DNA from: Haberlea rhodopensis
Taxonomy: Eukaryota; Streptophyta; Magnoliopsida; Lamiales; Gesneriaceae
DNA: 64,000 bases
Assembly (NCBI GenBank): GCA_907163345.1
Contig: CAJQUN010000009.1
Location: forward strand, 4,092,001 to 4,156,000
Reading direction: 5' to 3'
The translations under genes were made by a program, and so were the position numbers. A model generated the notes under the pieces. The model saw only the letters and a program-made list of their open reading frames with translations. It made no database searches and was not told where the DNA came from. Within the stretch, counting starts at the first letter, position 1. Each line of letters begins with the position of its first letter. Of this stretch, positions 15,001 to 24,000 are shown one piece after another.

Positions 15001-15552
15001 TGATGTATGCGGGATTGTAGTTTTAGTGTGGAAGATTTGTATATCGGGCATATTTTTGGGAAGGTTAGTACACAATTTACCACGTGCCAGGAATTCATAG
15101 TAACTATTTTTTGTTATTCTTCATAAAAAAATGGTTTTTTTGTTCTTTTTCACCACCATAGGTCGTATCATCTAGCCGCTAACAGTTTCTCGAAAAAATG
15201 CATGTGAATCCAGGTATTTGGAGATAAAGAGTTTCTACAAGCTGCCATGGATGCAGCGGAGGTAGTTTGGACTCATGGGCTACTAACACGAGTTGGGATT
15301 TGCCATGGCATAAGTGGAAACGCATATGTGTTCCTTTCCCTTTATCGACTGACGGGCATTGTGGAATATTTATACAAAGCTAAAGCTTTTGCGTGTTTTT
15401 TGCTGGATAGATCTCACATCCTTATTTCCTCTGGAGAAATGCATGGAGGAGACAGTCCCTTTTCACTATTCGAAGGTATTGGGGGTATGGCTTATCTTTT
15501 CCTTGACATGGGTGATCCAAAGAATGCTAGGTTCCCAGCATATGATGTGTGA
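2..15552 (+). CDS. GCL: LanC-like (GCR2-like) protein, 3' part, two exons around a giant intron
   Basis: Partial gene; the 5' exons lie left of the window. Exons are 2-304 (frame open from base 2) and 15214-15552 (TGA at 15550), joined in phase 0 across a GT-AG intron of 14,909 bp. The protein reads through WGAAHGLAGI, WCHGAPGIA, GICHGISGNAY and FSLFEGIGGMAYLF, the Gly-rich inner-helix motifs of the LanC alpha-barrel. The family's zinc ligands are present: Cys at codon 257 (WCHG) and the Cys-His pair at 15301-15306 (CHG). Eukaryotic LanC-like proteins bind zinc and have glutathione-related chemistry; plant members were once proposed as the ABA receptor GCR2, which is disputed. Both exons are open and the family C-terminus is intact, so the gene is probably expressed despite the transposon-filled intron. 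Family sure; which paralogue is unsure. Confidence 0.9.
385..605 (-). repeat. Putative 3' LTR of element A
   Basis: On the minus strand a polypurine tract (GTGGGGGGAAA, just right of 605) is followed by TGTTAAATAGGGGG, the expected LTR start. The LTR end is placed at 385 (TGG on the plus strand, CA on the minus). No second copy remains to confirm the limits. Confidence 0.55.
888..2308 (-). pseudogene. Integrase region of element A
   Basis: Two minus-strand frames (2308-1733 and 1697-888) cover the integrase zinc-binding segment (HAGALRTYKRL, then the Cys-X2-Cys region CHYVAGGEVCQ with the first Cys replaced), the catalytic core (LAMDFTVGLP, SDRDAVFMS, YHPETDGQSEALN) and the C-terminal part leading into KKVGKVAYKLQLPEGSKVHP. 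The frame breaks at about 1700 within the core, so no single protein can be made. The chromodomain region further left is degenerate. Confidence 0.8.
2265..3674 (-). pseudogene. RT-RNase H region of element A
   Basis: Fragments in different frames cover the RT N-terminus (RGKEHIITIKE, VRPYRFAHQQKDEIERMV, NNSPYSSPAILVKKDGSW at 3674-3303), the RT palm with an intact YFDD box (3108-2893) and RNase H (2621-2265). At least four frameshifts or stops separate them. Confidence 0.8.
3716..3947 (+). mobile_element. 5'-truncated LINE 3' end inserted in element A
   Basis: Alignment by eye of element A with the same region of element B (8450-8525) shows about 230 extra bases here. The inserted piece ends TTTTGCCCGAT followed by a run of about 11 A, preceded by a T-rich 3'UTR-like stretch: the usual tail of a plant L1-type LINE. 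No coding domain is recognisable. The target duplication is unclear, because TTCAT (left) and TCTCAT (right) only roughly match. Confidence 0.6.
3961..5240 (-). pseudogene. Gag-protease region of element A, N-terminally cut
   Basis: The minus-strand fragments 5163-4939 and 4970-4431 (gag: AVHWFCWVKARVP, LGFFPSGLRDEIRRKM) and 4379-3961 (protease) match element B's gag-protease part by part. The CCHC-type knuckle seen in B (CFRCGEP) is mutated here. The first hundred or so gag codons are missing at 5241. Confidence 0.75.
5242..5573 (-). repeat. 3' LTR of element B (left copy)
   Basis: On the plus strand it runs from TGTTACGTACTAATAATTTG to GGGCCAGAATTACTTGGGCTCCTACA (split here only by description). 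On the minus strand it begins TGTAGGAGCCC, right after a purine-rich tract GAAGAAGCCGGGAT. It matches 10171-10483 over its whole length with scattered substitutions and small indels. Confidence 0.85.
5593..5871 (-). pseudogene. Integrase C-terminus and chromodomain of element B
   Basis: The minus-strand frame reads VYRLQLPKGLKVHPECLM and then a chromodomain core: FLIQWKGRSLEEATWEDLEEF. The aromatic residues and the closing E-D-L-E-E-F helix are typical of chromovirus chromodomains, which steer integration to heterochromatin. It is cut from the rest of integrase by a frameshift or stop near 5873. Confidence 0.85.
5875..6862 (-). pseudogene. Integrase core of element B
   Basis: Frames 6862-6233 and 6195-5875. 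Visible: the zinc-binding C-X2-C (CMVCQQQK), LAMYFIVGLPKSPGYDVIIV, a shortened SDRD region (deletion after KTIVSD), TAYHPETDGQSEALNKCVE and the C-terminal GDMVFLKLRPHRQSS. The deletion next to the second catalytic Asp and the break at about 6215 show it is dead. Confidence 0.85.
6995..7396 (-). pseudogene. RNase H region of element B
   Basis: An open stretch of 133 codons carrying VECDALGMGLGAVLTQ, YEKELMALVLSVQNWR, FVVLTDHKPLKDLL and GSENGAADALS, the complete Ty3 RNase H domain with its acidic residues. The flanking frames are broken. Confidence 0.85.
7505..8139 (-). pseudogene. Reverse transcriptase region of element B
   Basis: Three frames: 8139-7957 (NSPYSSPVILVKKKDGSWRF), 7956-7750 (DLKSGYHQIRVKKEDVHKTA, FGLKKAPATFQGTMNEV) and 7720-7505 (QKKCQFGLSQVEYLGHII). 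A stop replaces a codon just before DLKSGYHQ. A frameshift at about 7765 turns the expected YFDD catalytic box into VFLMIY. Confidence 0.85.
8142..10127 (-). pseudogene. Gag-protease region of element B
   Basis: Gag probably starts at the minus-strand ATG at 10127 (MANTRSEARIEALET), just inside the 5' LTR. It continues through 9894-9394 (FEGKDPLGWLGKVEQYFEIQ, LAYISMQGPAVPWFRW) and 9439-8390. The zinc knuckle is CFRCGEPYSPTHKC, the variant spacing usual in these chromoviruses, and the protease core is AMVDSGASHNFIS. Frameshifts lie near 9430 and 9900, and the join to RT near 8340 is also broken. Confidence 0.82.
10171..10483 (-). repeat. 5' LTR of element B (right copy), outer edge lost
   Basis: Same sequence as 5242-5573 up to GGGCCAGAATTAC, but the following TTGGGCTCCTACA of the left copy is missing. 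The LINE-like sequence AGGATGAG begins instead. Confidence 0.85.
10578..11824 (+). pseudogene. LINE ORF1 (RRM-type nucleic-acid-binding protein)
   Basis: Frame 10578-11456 continues in another frame at 11420-11824. An RNA recognition motif lies at about residues 88-165: RNP2-like FFFTGF and RNP1-like KFGFVHFK, with VRDVFIPKKRNKKG between. The downstream part (VDTKLNVLKRHVWIHCPGIP type) resembles the region after the RRM in plant LINE ORF1 proteins. One frameshift at about 11440 breaks it. ORF1 proteins coat LINE RNA. Weak remnants of the C-terminal part continue to about 12360. Confidence 0.8.
12372..14999 (+). pseudogene. LINE ORF2 (endonuclease-reverse transcriptase), broken
   Basis: AP-type endonuclease: IIASFNIRGLG, FLCLQETK, VCICGDFN and SRLDCFL; the expected final SDH is present as LSDHCAIV. 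Reverse transcriptase: RPIALIGSIYKVLSKVLAKRL, FKVDFEKAYDSVNW, RGLRQGDPLSPFFF, with the catalytic F/YADD box altered to FADG near 14385. Frames shift at about 12665, 13380, 13670, 13870, 14330 and 14600. RNase H is absent. Confidence 0.85.
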
Positions 15553-16076
15553 CAAAATTTGCCCGTGGATACATGAAAACTTTGTTTAGGGAAGGGCACC
15601 GTGTTCATGTTAATAGCGTTGTAAGTGTGTGTGGTACGTTAAGAAGTGTTTTAAGAGTCTCGAATGCTTGCATATTTGTGTGTGTTCTTGGTTGTCACTC
15701 TTGTATAAAGAGACTAATCATAGCTGTAGTCTTTGTGTATATCTAAATTTTAACATCGTTTGAGGTATGTGGTGAGATTTGATTGGCTTGAATAAAGCTA
15801 GAAAAGTTCGTATAGATCCCAATCCAAAGGTTATTAATATGAGAGAGCCCAATCACACATGCACCAAGTGTGTGTGATGTATTTATCCCAAAAAAAAGTG
15901 GGTCTAATGTATTATGAAAGTCGAAAGGTGAGTTTTTCATTTTCTTGTATAAAGTTTACATTATTTTATATTGTAAATCAAATTTTATGTGAACTTTTTT
16001 TAAAAAAAAATGTCAGTTTCACCATTATTTTGGGATGTTTTCTCATCTTGAATTGACTAGGCAAAGCCTAATTAAA
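15553..16076 (+). other. Downstream of the LanC-like gene; no coding sequence seen
   Basis: Presumed 3'UTR and flank. I see no ORF with family character, only AT-rich sequence. A poly(A) signal could not be picked out with certainty. Confidence 0.5.
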
Positions 16077-16472
16077 TTCAGTGGGTACGCCATGATTAAT
16101 TTCGATTTGGAATCAAAATAGCGTTTTCATATGAACTTTCCGCATATGATGATATTGTTTATGGAAAATTCAACTTTCTGTGTGGGATTTGGTTGAGATT
16201 TCGATATTTGAATTTAAAATGTTTTGAGGAGATGAACAATTTGTTTAGTGATTGCTATCCCCGTAGGATGAGTTACTGTCCAATGGTTTCGATACCTTTA
16301 GAGTCACATCAAACGCACCCCTTAATGGTCTTGAAATTTGGAGTGTGGCGAAGACTTGACTCACAAAGACTAACTAGCCCTGTCAATGATTCATTTCTAC
16401 GTATTTTAATCCATCCATTTCTGTGGTGTCCATCCTACTTAATTTCCATTTGGTCAAATTTCTGTAGCTTGG
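16077..16472 (+). repeat. Diverged direct repeat, copy 1 (partner 19675-20006)
   Basis: Shared blocks with copy 2: CAGTGGGTACGCCAT, ATTTCGATTTGGAATCA, CATATGAACTTTC, GAAATTTGGAGT, GAAGACTT, ACTCACAAAGA and ATCCTACTT, in the same order and orientation. No protein similarity seen. Confidence 0.75.
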
Positions 16473-16747
16473 ATGATCATAATACCATAATATTTTTTAT
16501 AACCATTTCTCTAACCAACTTTTATCCATTTTAAATTTGAAAAATATGTATTACGTAAAAAAAACAATTATATTATTATTTCCGGTAACATGGTTCATGC
16601 AAAAGATAGGTCTCATGTATGATAGACTAGTGATGTGGCTTACTTCAATAAAATTGTCATTTATATCCCTAACTAGTATATAATATTATAGAATGAAATG
16701 ACAAAGTTATTATTTCACAATTGGAAAATTTTGTCATGTAATTCACT

Positions 16748-16847
<100 letters not shown>

Positions 16848-16947
16848 TTAGTGTATTTTCATTTATATAGGTGGAGGGTTTAATTTGTCTTTTCACAATT
16901 GAAAAATATTGCACAAGATCCACATTTTTATAGGTACTAGTACAAAG

Positions 16948-16964
16948 CACGTGCACCGCACGTG
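16948..16964. repeat. CACGTGC/GCACGTG hairpin, possible Helitron end
   Basis: CACGTGC-ACC-GCACGTG is a perfect 7-bp stem with a 3-base loop. On the minus strand it is followed seven bases later by CTAGT, which resembles the hairpin plus CTRR end of plant Helitrons. The other end was not found. Confidence 0.35.
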
Positions 16965-17488
16965 AATATTAGTAAGATTATATATAATTTTAAAAAATAG
17001 AATTTAAAATATAATATTGTTTTTGTGTCATGCCAATTTGTCCAATTTTTTTCGTTTTTCCAAATAGAGTGATAACTAAAATTAAGTGTATTTTTCTTTG
17101 TTCCCGATAGTTTTTATCTTTTAGTTTTTTTTCATAATCTTCAATGATTATGTGTTAGAACTTTTTAGTTTGTTTTAGTCCAATAATTATTGTCAGAATC
17201 ACATATATAATAAGAATGGAATAAATATGAAGTAATAAAATTACATTTAAATAAACAAAATATTTTACAATTAAGGCGCATAGATTATAATAAATAATAA
17301 CATAACATATTAGAATATAAAGCAAGAAAACTGCATTAATTATCTCAACATCTTAATGAAAATAAATTAAAAACGTGTATTCGTATTCATATGAAAAATG
17401 AAACATAACAAAAAAAACTAAGAAAAATTCGATTTTATATATATGTGTATATTGTACCATATATATAAGTTGTACCATATATATAAGT

Positions 17489-17530
17489 GGGGGAGAGGTT
17501 ACTGTTCCAATGAACAGTAACCTCTTCCCC
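17489..17530. repeat. 42-bp hairpin (MITE or foldback remnant)
   Basis: An arm GGGGAGAGGTTACTGTTC faces GAACAGTAACCTCTTCCCC across a CAAT loop, with one bulged T. Such TTACTGTTC ends are frequent in plant foldback elements. Poly-T and GTTCAATAGGTTATTG repeats follow (17531-17660). Confidence 0.75.
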
Positions 17531-17744
17531 TTTTGCCCTTTTTTTTCTTTTTTTTGTTATTTTCTTTTTTTTTGTTATTTATAATTTTGTTCAATAGGTT
17601 ATTGCCCTTCCCTTTTTTTCCTTTTTTTGTTATTTATTATTTGTTCAATAGGTTATTGTTCATGTGATATTCGGCCGTCGCTTTTTTATTTTTAAAAATT
17701 ATTTTATTTCCTTTTTCTTTTAGTTTTTCATTTATTTTTGTATT

Positions 17745-17900
17745 TTTTTAAAATATTCGGCATGATAAATTTCTAATAGATTGCAGGTCGTCGATTTTGC
17801 TTGTTTATGTACATTTTGATTTTTTGCTTACCTACAATCTATTGTTGATATATGGTATTACCTTTGTTCAAATATTCCCTTAATGTATAAGGAGATTATA
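17745..17900 (+). repeat. Diverged direct repeat, copy 1 (partner 18155-18315)
   Basis: Shares AAAATATTCG, AGATT-CAGGTCGTC, TTTTGCTTGTTT, TACATTTTGA, GCTTACCTAC, TACCTTTGTT and AAGGAGATTAT in order with the second copy. A shorter related pair (GTGGCAAACTTTAATAATA) lies between them at about 18047 and 18119. Confidence 0.7.
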
Positions 17901-18154
17901 TCAAAACCCTTGACCCAATAGTGCATCCCTCTTATCGCAATTTTTAAAATTTAAAATGTTTTCTTTTTTTTTATTTAGAAAAAGCCTTGTTGATTTTGTC
18001 AAGTATGAATTAAAAAAAAAATAGATAGTTTAAAATAGATTTTTGTCGTGGCAAACTTTAATAATACTTTTTTATGTGAACTTATTTACAAAAAAAAGAG
18101 TTAAAAATAAGTTTTCGTTGTGGCAAACTTTAATAATAATTTTTTTATAAAATA

Positions 18155-18315
18155 TTCGACATAATGAATTTTTGGTAGATTACAGGTCGTCAGTTTTGCT
18201 TGTTTGTATACATTTTGAGTTTTGGCTTACCTACGACCCGTTGCTAATATGTGATTGTTCTCGGTTACCTTTGTTATGATGTTTGGCATCAAAATTTCCC
18301 TTATTGTACAAGGAG
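18155..18315 (+). repeat. Diverged direct repeat, copy 2 (partner 17745-17900)
   Basis: Same ordered blocks as the first copy, with a few substitutions and a small insertion near GATGTTTGGCATC. No coding content. Confidence 0.7.
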
Positions 18316-18854
18316 ATTATAAACAAAATTAGAAAATATTAAATTATGATAATTATATATTACTTGTTTGATAATAATTTGGGATGTCACATTTACATTC
18401 ATTTTGTCAGAAAGTATATAAATAATTATAAAAGTAAGATGATTAATTAATCATGAGGCCATAGCAAGTAATATAAGAGCAATATCCTAAAATAACAATG
18501 CAACTACAACAATGAATATAAACTATAATTCCTCTTATGAGATGCTCGCTACTGCTATGAGAAACCGAACACATATCTGCATTATGAAATGAACCATCGT
18601 CATTTTGAAAACTCTTGCGAACAACTTTTGATTGTTTTTTTGGAGTTCATTGAGATTTACTTTTATTGTGATATCTGATGTCATCTACTAATGTTTCGTA
18701 GATGACTTTTGTTTAGAGAGCCTATTGGGCCCTACAAGGATATCATATGACAACTCTTGCTATGGTGTGTTGTTGGGGAAGACTTTTGTTTACTCCAACC
18801 TATTTGATTTTATACACGTACGATTTTGTATGTTGGCGTGGTGCCAAATTAACT

Positions 18855-18856
<2 letters not shown>

Positions 18857-18924
<68 letters not shown>
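18857..18924. repeat. (TA)n microsatellite
   Basis: About 33 TA units with one TG interruption. Confidence 0.97.
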
Positions 18925-18926
<2 letters not shown>

Positions 18927-19674
18927 GTGGTTGATGCAAATGGCGATAACATAACGAAAAATAAATAAATATCACAATTATTTACATATCGTTAATTAAC
19001 TCCAACAATAGTTATCAAATTAAAAATATTATGATCAATAACATGAACAATTAAAAAAAATTCATAATCATCAATGTATTAGATAATACCACCTTAGAGT
19101 TTGCTGCATTTTGAATCTCTTCATTATTTCTACATGCCCTTTTTGCTAGAATTGACTACATTTTTTACAGCTTTTTAATATAAAATTATGTCTTGTGAAA
19201 TAATATTGATACCTACCAGTGATTTTTTTTATTAAACAATCCTGTAAATCATCACAAAATTATTTATAACCAATTATATAATTCAAATAAAGCACATGAG
19301 AATATAATCTATGAGAGTTCGTATAAAATTATTTGTGATTAGATGTAAATTTTTTTAAACAAGTCGTCCTGACGAAATCCTTGTAAATAAGATGGCATAG
19401 AGCTGGAGAATCCTCGGATGCAGATAATAAAAGGCAAGAAAGATCAGATGGCATAGAATAAATCTAAAGGGCAGGGACATCTCTGGGGTAAAGACTAGGT
19501 TTCATATCTACCTTTTCTGGGATAACCGGAATATCCGATGCTAGTGAAAGCAAATGACAACTTAATTTGAAGTCGTCATCTGACATGACGACTTAGGTTA
19601 TTCTTATAATAATAATAATAAAAAATTGAGTTAGTTTGTTAAATAACGTTTAAATTAGTAAAACCTCCTTAACT
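18925..19674. other. AT-rich gene-free stretch
   Basis: No gene seen. One palindromic GAAGTCGTCATCTGACATGA module lies at about 19571, the same type as in the two MULEs of this window, perhaps a remnant of that family. Confidence 0.5.
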
Positions 19675-20006
19675 TCAGTGGGTACGCCATAATTAATTTC
19701 GATTTGGAATCAGAATAACGTCTTCATATGAACTTTCTTTATATCATGACATTGTTTATGAAAAATTCTAGTCGGCTATTTGATGATTGTTTAACCGAGT
19801 CGGCTATTTGATGATCAATTTCGATTTGGGTGAGTGTGTGTATCGTGATATCAACATCAAGGTTTGTGTACTTTAATGGTGTTGAAATTTGGAGTACTGT
19901 GAAGACTTCACTCACAAAGATTAGCCCTCAGTAATTCATTTCTACATATGTTTTCTGAGGATGCCATCCTACTTGATTTCAATTTATTCAAATTTATGTA
20001 GCGTGG
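19675..20006 (+). repeat. Diverged direct repeat, copy 2 (partner 16077-16472)
   Basis: Homologous to 16077-16472 at both ends but with a different middle, which contains a doubled GTCGGCTATTTGATGAT (about 19774 and 19801). Confidence 0.75.
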
Positions 20007-20111
20007 GGCATTGGTTGTGGAAATTCTTGGGATAAACATTCAATCTAATGTAAATGTTTGTTAGTCAAATACCTCAATTTCTTGCGAGAAGGATTTTGGT
20101 GGTTTACAAAT

Positions 20112-20826
20112 TGTTTTTAAATCGGTACCGGACATAAACCAATGTTCTTACTGATTACAAGTTCGACATGTTGAACCACTGTTTCAACCGGTGAAGATGT
20201 CAGTATGATGTAATATCTATTTTAATTTTTGTAAAATATATATATCATTTATTTGCTATAATTTAAAGTTGTTCACTATAAAAAAAATATCATTACACCA
20301 ACTTAACATGTCAAACTTCAAAAATCATATCAAACCAAATGTCCAACATAAAAAAATAATAATATAACATCTCAAAAAACAATAAACAATGCCAAAAAAG
20401 AACAATGTTATGAAAATATTTTAAAAAAATTATGAAGTAATTCACACCTTTATAATTTACCAGAAACTAAACATGTTTATATATAATATACAAGAACCAT
20501 TTATAGAATTATACGAAATTTTTGATAAAGATATACATAAAATATTATTTTATAATTATTTCAATGACAATAAATTATATATAATATATTTTTGTTCTAA
20601 AAATTGATATATAATTTTAACAAAAATTAAAAAAATTAGAATTTTTTTAAAAAAGAAGAAATCTGTCGGTTCAACTGTCAACAAGTTCACTGGTTGAACC
20701 AGTTTTTACCGGTTTAATGGTTCCCACTGATTTTTTAGCATTATGGTTTTAGAGGATCGACCGGACCAAGCAACGATCACCGGTTAAATCGGTTGAACCG
20801 GACGGTCGGATCCGATTTTCAAAACA
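20112..20826. mobile_element. Putative non-autonomous TIR element, CCGGTT-rich ends
   Basis: The left end GTTTTTAAATCGGTACCGGAC is approximately the inverse complement of the right end (GTTTTGAAAATCGGATCCGAC on the minus strand). The interior right part is full of GGTTGAACC/CCGGTT motifs. No transposase ORF; target duplication not resolved. Probably a hAT- or Mutator-like MITE. Confidence 0.5.
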
Positions 20827-20874
20827 CTAGGTTTATAGCAATTGCCAATTGTTGAATTGTCGTCTCAACATGAG

Positions 20875-20951
20875 CCCCAGACGCATCCATAAATAAATTT
20901 GTGCCAGTCCCCATGATCCCCAGACGCATCCATAAATAAATTTTTGCCAGT
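20875..20951 (+). repeat. Tandem duplication in the LRR-kinase promoter
   Basis: Two copies of a 34-bp unit (CCCCAGACGCATCCATAAAT then AAATTTGTGCCAGT or its variant), at 20875-20908 and 20918-20951, ending 75 bp before the ATG. The CATAAATAAAT part may serve as TATA-like sequence. Confidence 0.85.
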
Positions 20952-21025
20952 ATGCCTACAAGAAAACACAAGAATTAGGTAACAAAGTAGGGACGAGAAT
21001 TCGACAAGCTTTAGGAATAAAAACT

Positions 21026-24000
21026 ATGCTAAAGTTCAGTAATTTTTTTCCTTTCTCCATCTTTTGGTTGTGTTATATCGCTACTCCTGCATCATGCTCT
21101 AGCAATCAAACGGACTTACTCGCACTGCTAGCTTTCAAGGCAGCCATTTATGATCCATTGGGAGCTTTGGTTTCATGGAATGAAACAACGCCCTTTTGCA
21201 GATGGAAAGGCATCGAGTGCAGTTCTCACAGTAATAGAGTTATAGCCATAAACCTGAGATCTCAAGGCTTGGTGGGATCCCTTTCTCCTCATATAGGTAA
21301 TCTTTCCTTTCTCATAAACACCACTCTCCAAAACAACAGCTTCAATGGCCAAATTCCACAAGAAATTGGCCTCTTAGGGAGACTTAGGCGAGTAGAATTT
21401 AGCAATAATTCTTTCGTCGGCCCAATACCAAAAAATCTGTCCCGGTGCAGAAATCTGTACTATCTTAATTTACTGGATAATAAACTCTCTGGAATCATAC
21501 CACCCGAGCTTGGTTCTTTGTACAAACTCGAAGCTTTAGGATTGTCCGAAAACACTCTTTCAGGGCCTATCCCCCCATCCATTGGAAATCTGACTTCACT
21601 CAGAGTACTTTCCATAGATACGTGTGGCTTGGTAGGAGAGATTCCCGAATCACTTACAAAACTTCGAAATCTGACATTTTTCCAGGTATCTGTTAACAAT
21701 TTTACAGGTACTATTCCTGCTGGTCTCTTCAATATATCATCCATGTATTATTTTGATGTTAGCGATAATCAACTTCATGGAACCATACCAACTAGCATCG
21801 GCCTCACGCTTCCGAATTTGCAGAGTCTGATTCTGGCAAACAACGGTTTTACTGGGCCAGTTCCAGTGTCCATCTCGAATATTTCATCGCTTGAAAATAT
21901 AGCAATCGCATATAATTATTTTACAGGTAAAATGCCAGATGTTGGTGGGCTTTCACTTCTTCAACGAGTCCACTTTTCAGTGAATAACATTCAAGATGAT
22001 ATAAGTTTCATTTCATCGTTTACCAACTGCACAAACCTGCAAATCCTGGATGTCGGCCAGAATCTAATAAGTGGTTCATTGCCAGATTCAGTAACAAATC
22101 TTTCCACTCAGCTGAACAAGCTATCGATGTTTAGCAATCAAATACATGGAAATATTCCCTCAGGCATTGAAAACCTTGTCGGTCTTAATGTCCTCTATCT
22201 TCATGACAATATTATCGATGGTCCTATTCCTTCTAGCATCGGAAAACTTTTAAATTTGCAACGGCTGTTTTTGGCGGTGAACAGATTTACAAATCAACTA
22301 CCATTTTCACTTGGCAACTTGACTTTGTTGAATCTTGTGTTTTTGGGAGAGAACAACATTTCTGGAAGCGTGCCTTCAACTATTGGTAATTGTACCAATT
22401 TGCAAATCTTAGATCTTTCTCAAAACAATCTTAATGGATTGATACCTCCAGAAATTATGACTCTTTCATCCATTTCGATTTCTTTAATTCTATCTTACAA
22501 TGCATTCTCCGGTTCTATTCCATTTGAAGTTGGATCTCTAACAAATTTAGGACATTTGGACCTGTCCAACAATAGATTATCCGGAAATATCACAGAGTCT
22601 ATAAGCAGATGTATCAGCCTACAAAAGCTTTACCTGGAGGGAAATTTACTTGAAGGAGAAATACCTTCGGAACTAAGTGCTTTGACGGGCCTACAAGAGT
22701 TAGATCTTTCACAAAATAAATTATCCGGGTCAATCCCAAGTTCTATAGGCGAGCTACGTCTTCAGAAATTGAACCTGTCGTTCAATCTTTTGCAAGGAGC
22801 AGTACCGATGATGGGAGTATTTACAAATACAACTGCAGTTTCACTTGAAGGAAATAAAGAATTGTGTGGAGGGACTCCCGAGTTGAAGCTTCCTCCTTGC
22901 ATTTCTTTGAATTCCTCAAATAAAAACTCGTCAAATTTAATTAAAATCTTGATTCCAACTTTGGTTGCTGCAGCCATATGCTTTGTACTTCTATCCATAT
23001 TTATTTACAGCCGAAGAATGTCTCATAAAAATGATCAGTCTTCGCTTCCAATGATCGGACCAAACTTCTTGAGACTTTCCTATGAGGATCTCCAAAAGGC
23101 CACTGATGGATTCTCCGAGACTAATCTCGTTGGTTCTGGAAGATTTGGATCTGTTTACAAAGGGACGCTCAATGATGGAATTACAGTAGTGGCGGTTAAG
23201 GTGCTTAAACTCTTTGTTAAAGGAGCCTCTAAGAGTTTCATGGCAGAATGCAAGGTGTTGAGTGGCGTAAGGCACAGAAACCTGTTGAAAATATTGAGCG
23301 TTTGCGACAGCGTTGACTTCCATGGAAACAATTTTAAGGCACTGGTTTACGAATTTAAGGCAAATGGGAGTTTGGAAAAATGGTTGTACCATAATAGTGG
23401 AGGAGGAGGAGGAGGAGAATATGATGACGAGTTCAGGAATCTGACCTTGGTCCAGAGGCTCAAAATATCCATTGATATTGCTCACGCTCTTGAATACCTG
23501 CATATTGGTGCTGATACAACGATTGTTCACGGTGATTTGAAGCCTAGTAACATACTTTTGGATCATGACATGACAGCTTGTATCGCCGACTTTGGATTGG
23601 CCAAGATTGTATCAGGCTTAGTTTCTGCCAATGAAAGTAGCAGTTCATTTGGGATCAAGGGTACCATTGGCTATGTTGCTCCAGGTATGGCTTCTTTTTA
23701 TCAGCTTCAACAAATTATATGGCATACACAGAAATGAAATTGTATTAGTGTCAGTTAAATACTGTGATCTCCATCGGCTAAAGAAGCACGATTCATAATC
23801 TTGTTTTTGTCATTTCTAGTATGGGGTATGGCCTCGTCCATATGTAGGGATGCGCAAATTCTAGGCGTAACAGAACCACCAGACCAAACCTAATTAATTT
23901 GGTGATTCTGTACAGTTATTATTTTTTAAATATAAAATTCGTGATTTTTTGGTTCATCCATGAATAAGTTTATTTGTTCACTTTTTGAGAGGATGGTCAA

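Larger units (their letters stand above)
305..15213 (+). other. 14.9-kb transposon-filled intron of the LanC-like gene
   Basis: The donor GTAATG follows codon GAG at 302-304. The acceptor AATCCAG precedes GTA-TTT-GGA at 15214. Nearly all the intron is transposable element: chromovirus A (385-5241, minus), chromovirus B (5242-10483, minus) and a LINE (about 10486-14999, plus). The only plausible original intron sequence is 305-384 and about 15000-15213. Confidence 0.85.

Noticed and set aside
15005..15016. GCGGGATTGTAG near 15009 as a remnant of element B's purine-tract/LTR border
   Set aside because: Only about 11 bases match, and in an unexpected place and orientation; chance is likely.
22991..23566. 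191-codon open frame on the minus strand within the LRR kinase
   Set aside because: It lies antisense to the conserved kinase domain, has no family character and is a shadow frame.
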